6,876 bases of DNA from CAYTSA01 sp964440345 (GTDB lineage: Bacteria > Desulfobacterota > Desulfovibrionia > Desulfovibrionales > Desulfovibrionaceae). The notes under the pieces are model-generated. The model saw only the letters and a list, made by a program, of their open reading frames with translations, made no database searches and was not told the origin of the DNA. Both the position numbers and the translations under genes were made by a program. Positions 6,739-6,876 of the stretch are shown piece after piece. Where the stretch lies: contig CAYTSA010000132.1 in NCBI GenBank assembly GCA_964440345.1, positions 1 to 6,876 on the forward strand. The letters are read 5' to 3'. How positions within the stretch are numbered: position 1 is the stretch's first letter; every line of letters starts with the position of its first letter.

Positions 6739-6767
6739 TTGGCTCAGGTCAGTACACTCACGATACT
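6739..6767 (+). promoter_or_regulatory. Weak sigma70-like promoter candidate
   Basis: TTGGCT (6739-6744) and GATACT (6762-6767) are separated by 17 bases. Each box matches the consensus at 4 of 6 positions. Transcription would begin near 6774, just before the hairpin cluster. Matches of this quality are common by chance, and only the position makes it worth listing. Confidence 0.2.
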
Positions 6768-6787
6768 TCATATCAATACGCCATAGA

Positions 6788-6875
6788 CATGCTGATTGAG
6801 CATGGCGCCGGAGCCCCTGGCGCATTTTCGCGTTGAGACAACGCTCGCTCCTGAAACAATGTGCGGTTGTTTCAG
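6788..6875. repeat. Cluster of four adjacent hairpins
   Basis: Four non-overlapping inverted repeats follow one another. The first is CATGCT/AGCATG (6788-6793, 6799-6804). The second is GCGCCGG/CTGGCGC (6805-6811, 6817-6823), with one G-T pair. The third is GCGTTG/CAACGC (6830-6835, 6839-6844). The fourth is CTGAAACAA/TTGTTTCAG (6851-6859, 6867-6875). Loops are 5, 5, 3 and 7 bases. The first two abut exactly. The repeats are unlike one another, so this is not a simple repeat array. It may be a folded RNA, a leader or a set of protein-binding sites; I do not recognise a known family. Confidence 0.5.
6805..6828 (+). terminator. Possible intrinsic terminator on the + strand
   Basis: The GC-rich 7-bp stem (6805-6811 with 6817-6823, loop AGCCC) is followed at once by ATTTT (6824-6828). 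This is the best stem-plus-T arrangement in the tail. The T-run is short, so termination would be partial at best. It could end tatC-operon readthrough or a small transcript from the weak promoter at 6739-6767. Confidence 0.35.
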
Positions 6876-6876
6876 A

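Larger units (their letters stand above)
6608..6876. other. Gene-poor 3' tail with dense inverted repeats
   Basis: These 269 bases after tatC hold no protein gene I can support. Short open stretches exist on both strands, but none has a convincing start with a ribosome site or a recognisable product. The region holds a strong hairpin at 6640-6670, the 10-bp palindrome TCTGGCCAGA at 6728-6737, a weak promoter-like pair at 6739-6767, and four successive hairpins between 6788 and 6875. It reads as an intergenic regulatory or structured-RNA region. The next gene lies beyond the window. Confidence 0.6.

Noticed and set aside
6604..6786. A 60-codon + strand frame starting TTG over the tatC stop
   Set aside because: It has a TTG start and no convincing ribosome site, runs straight through the 13-bp hairpin, and its product is not recognisable.
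6630..6836. A 68-codon open stretch on the + strand in the tail
   Set aside because: Its only in-frame ATG, at 6789, lies near the end, and it also reads through the hairpins. Several frames are open here, so this is weak evidence of coding.
6788..6875. CRISPR array or integron attC site
   Set aside because: The inverted repeats differ from one another with no regular spacers, and the core GTTRRRY/RYYYAAC boxes of attC are not matched.
6721..6876. A 51-codon open frame on the - strand reaching the window edge
   Set aside because: It could be the end of a convergent gene, but I recognise no family and the same bases form hairpins; more sequence beyond 6876 would settle it.

Overview
The window is a compact, co-directional run of housekeeping genes on the + strand. 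It ends in a gene-poor 3' tail that is rich in inverted repeats. The moderately high GC content, the protein sequences and the gene order suggest a Gram-negative deltaproteobacterium (Desulfobacterota), possibly a Desulfovibrionales member. That placement is from memory of family sequences, not from a search. I saw no mobile element, CRISPR array, tRNA or rRNA.

Region 1 (1-2107) is the 3' part of a branched-chain amino acid (LIV-type) ABC importer. It holds the C-terminal two-thirds or so of the permease LivM and the complete ATPases LivG and LivF. The binding protein and LivH would lie upstream, outside the window. Spacing is 3 bp between livM and livG, and livG and livF overlap by 8 bp.

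Region 2 (2141-5185) is the guanine-nucleotide pair guaB (IMP dehydrogenase) and guaA (GMP synthase). They act in sequence, IMP to XMP to GMP. A 33-bp gap separates livF from guaB. A 27-bp gap holding a small hairpin separates guaB from guaA.

Region 3 (5187-6607) encodes a TatA/TatB-family protein (TatB-like) and TatC, the receptor core of the twin-arginine protein exporter. The first starts 1 bp after guaA, and the two tat genes overlap by 4 bp (ATGA). TatC is unusual in having strongly acidic extensions at both cytoplasmic ends, and an internal start would give a normal-length protein.

Region 4 (6608-6876) has no convincing gene. It holds a 13-bp perfect hairpin just after tatC, a 10-bp palindrome, a weak sigma70-like promoter and then four consecutive hairpins in 88 bases, one followed by ATTTT. 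This is the least explained part of the window. It could be a terminator region, a small structured RNA or the leader of a downstream gene.

The tight spacing from livM to tatC suggests one long transcript or nested transcripts, although the three modules have no obvious shared function. Overall this is an ordinary core-genome region. I did not find a convincing new biological system in it; the best leads are the TatC architecture and the structured tail.
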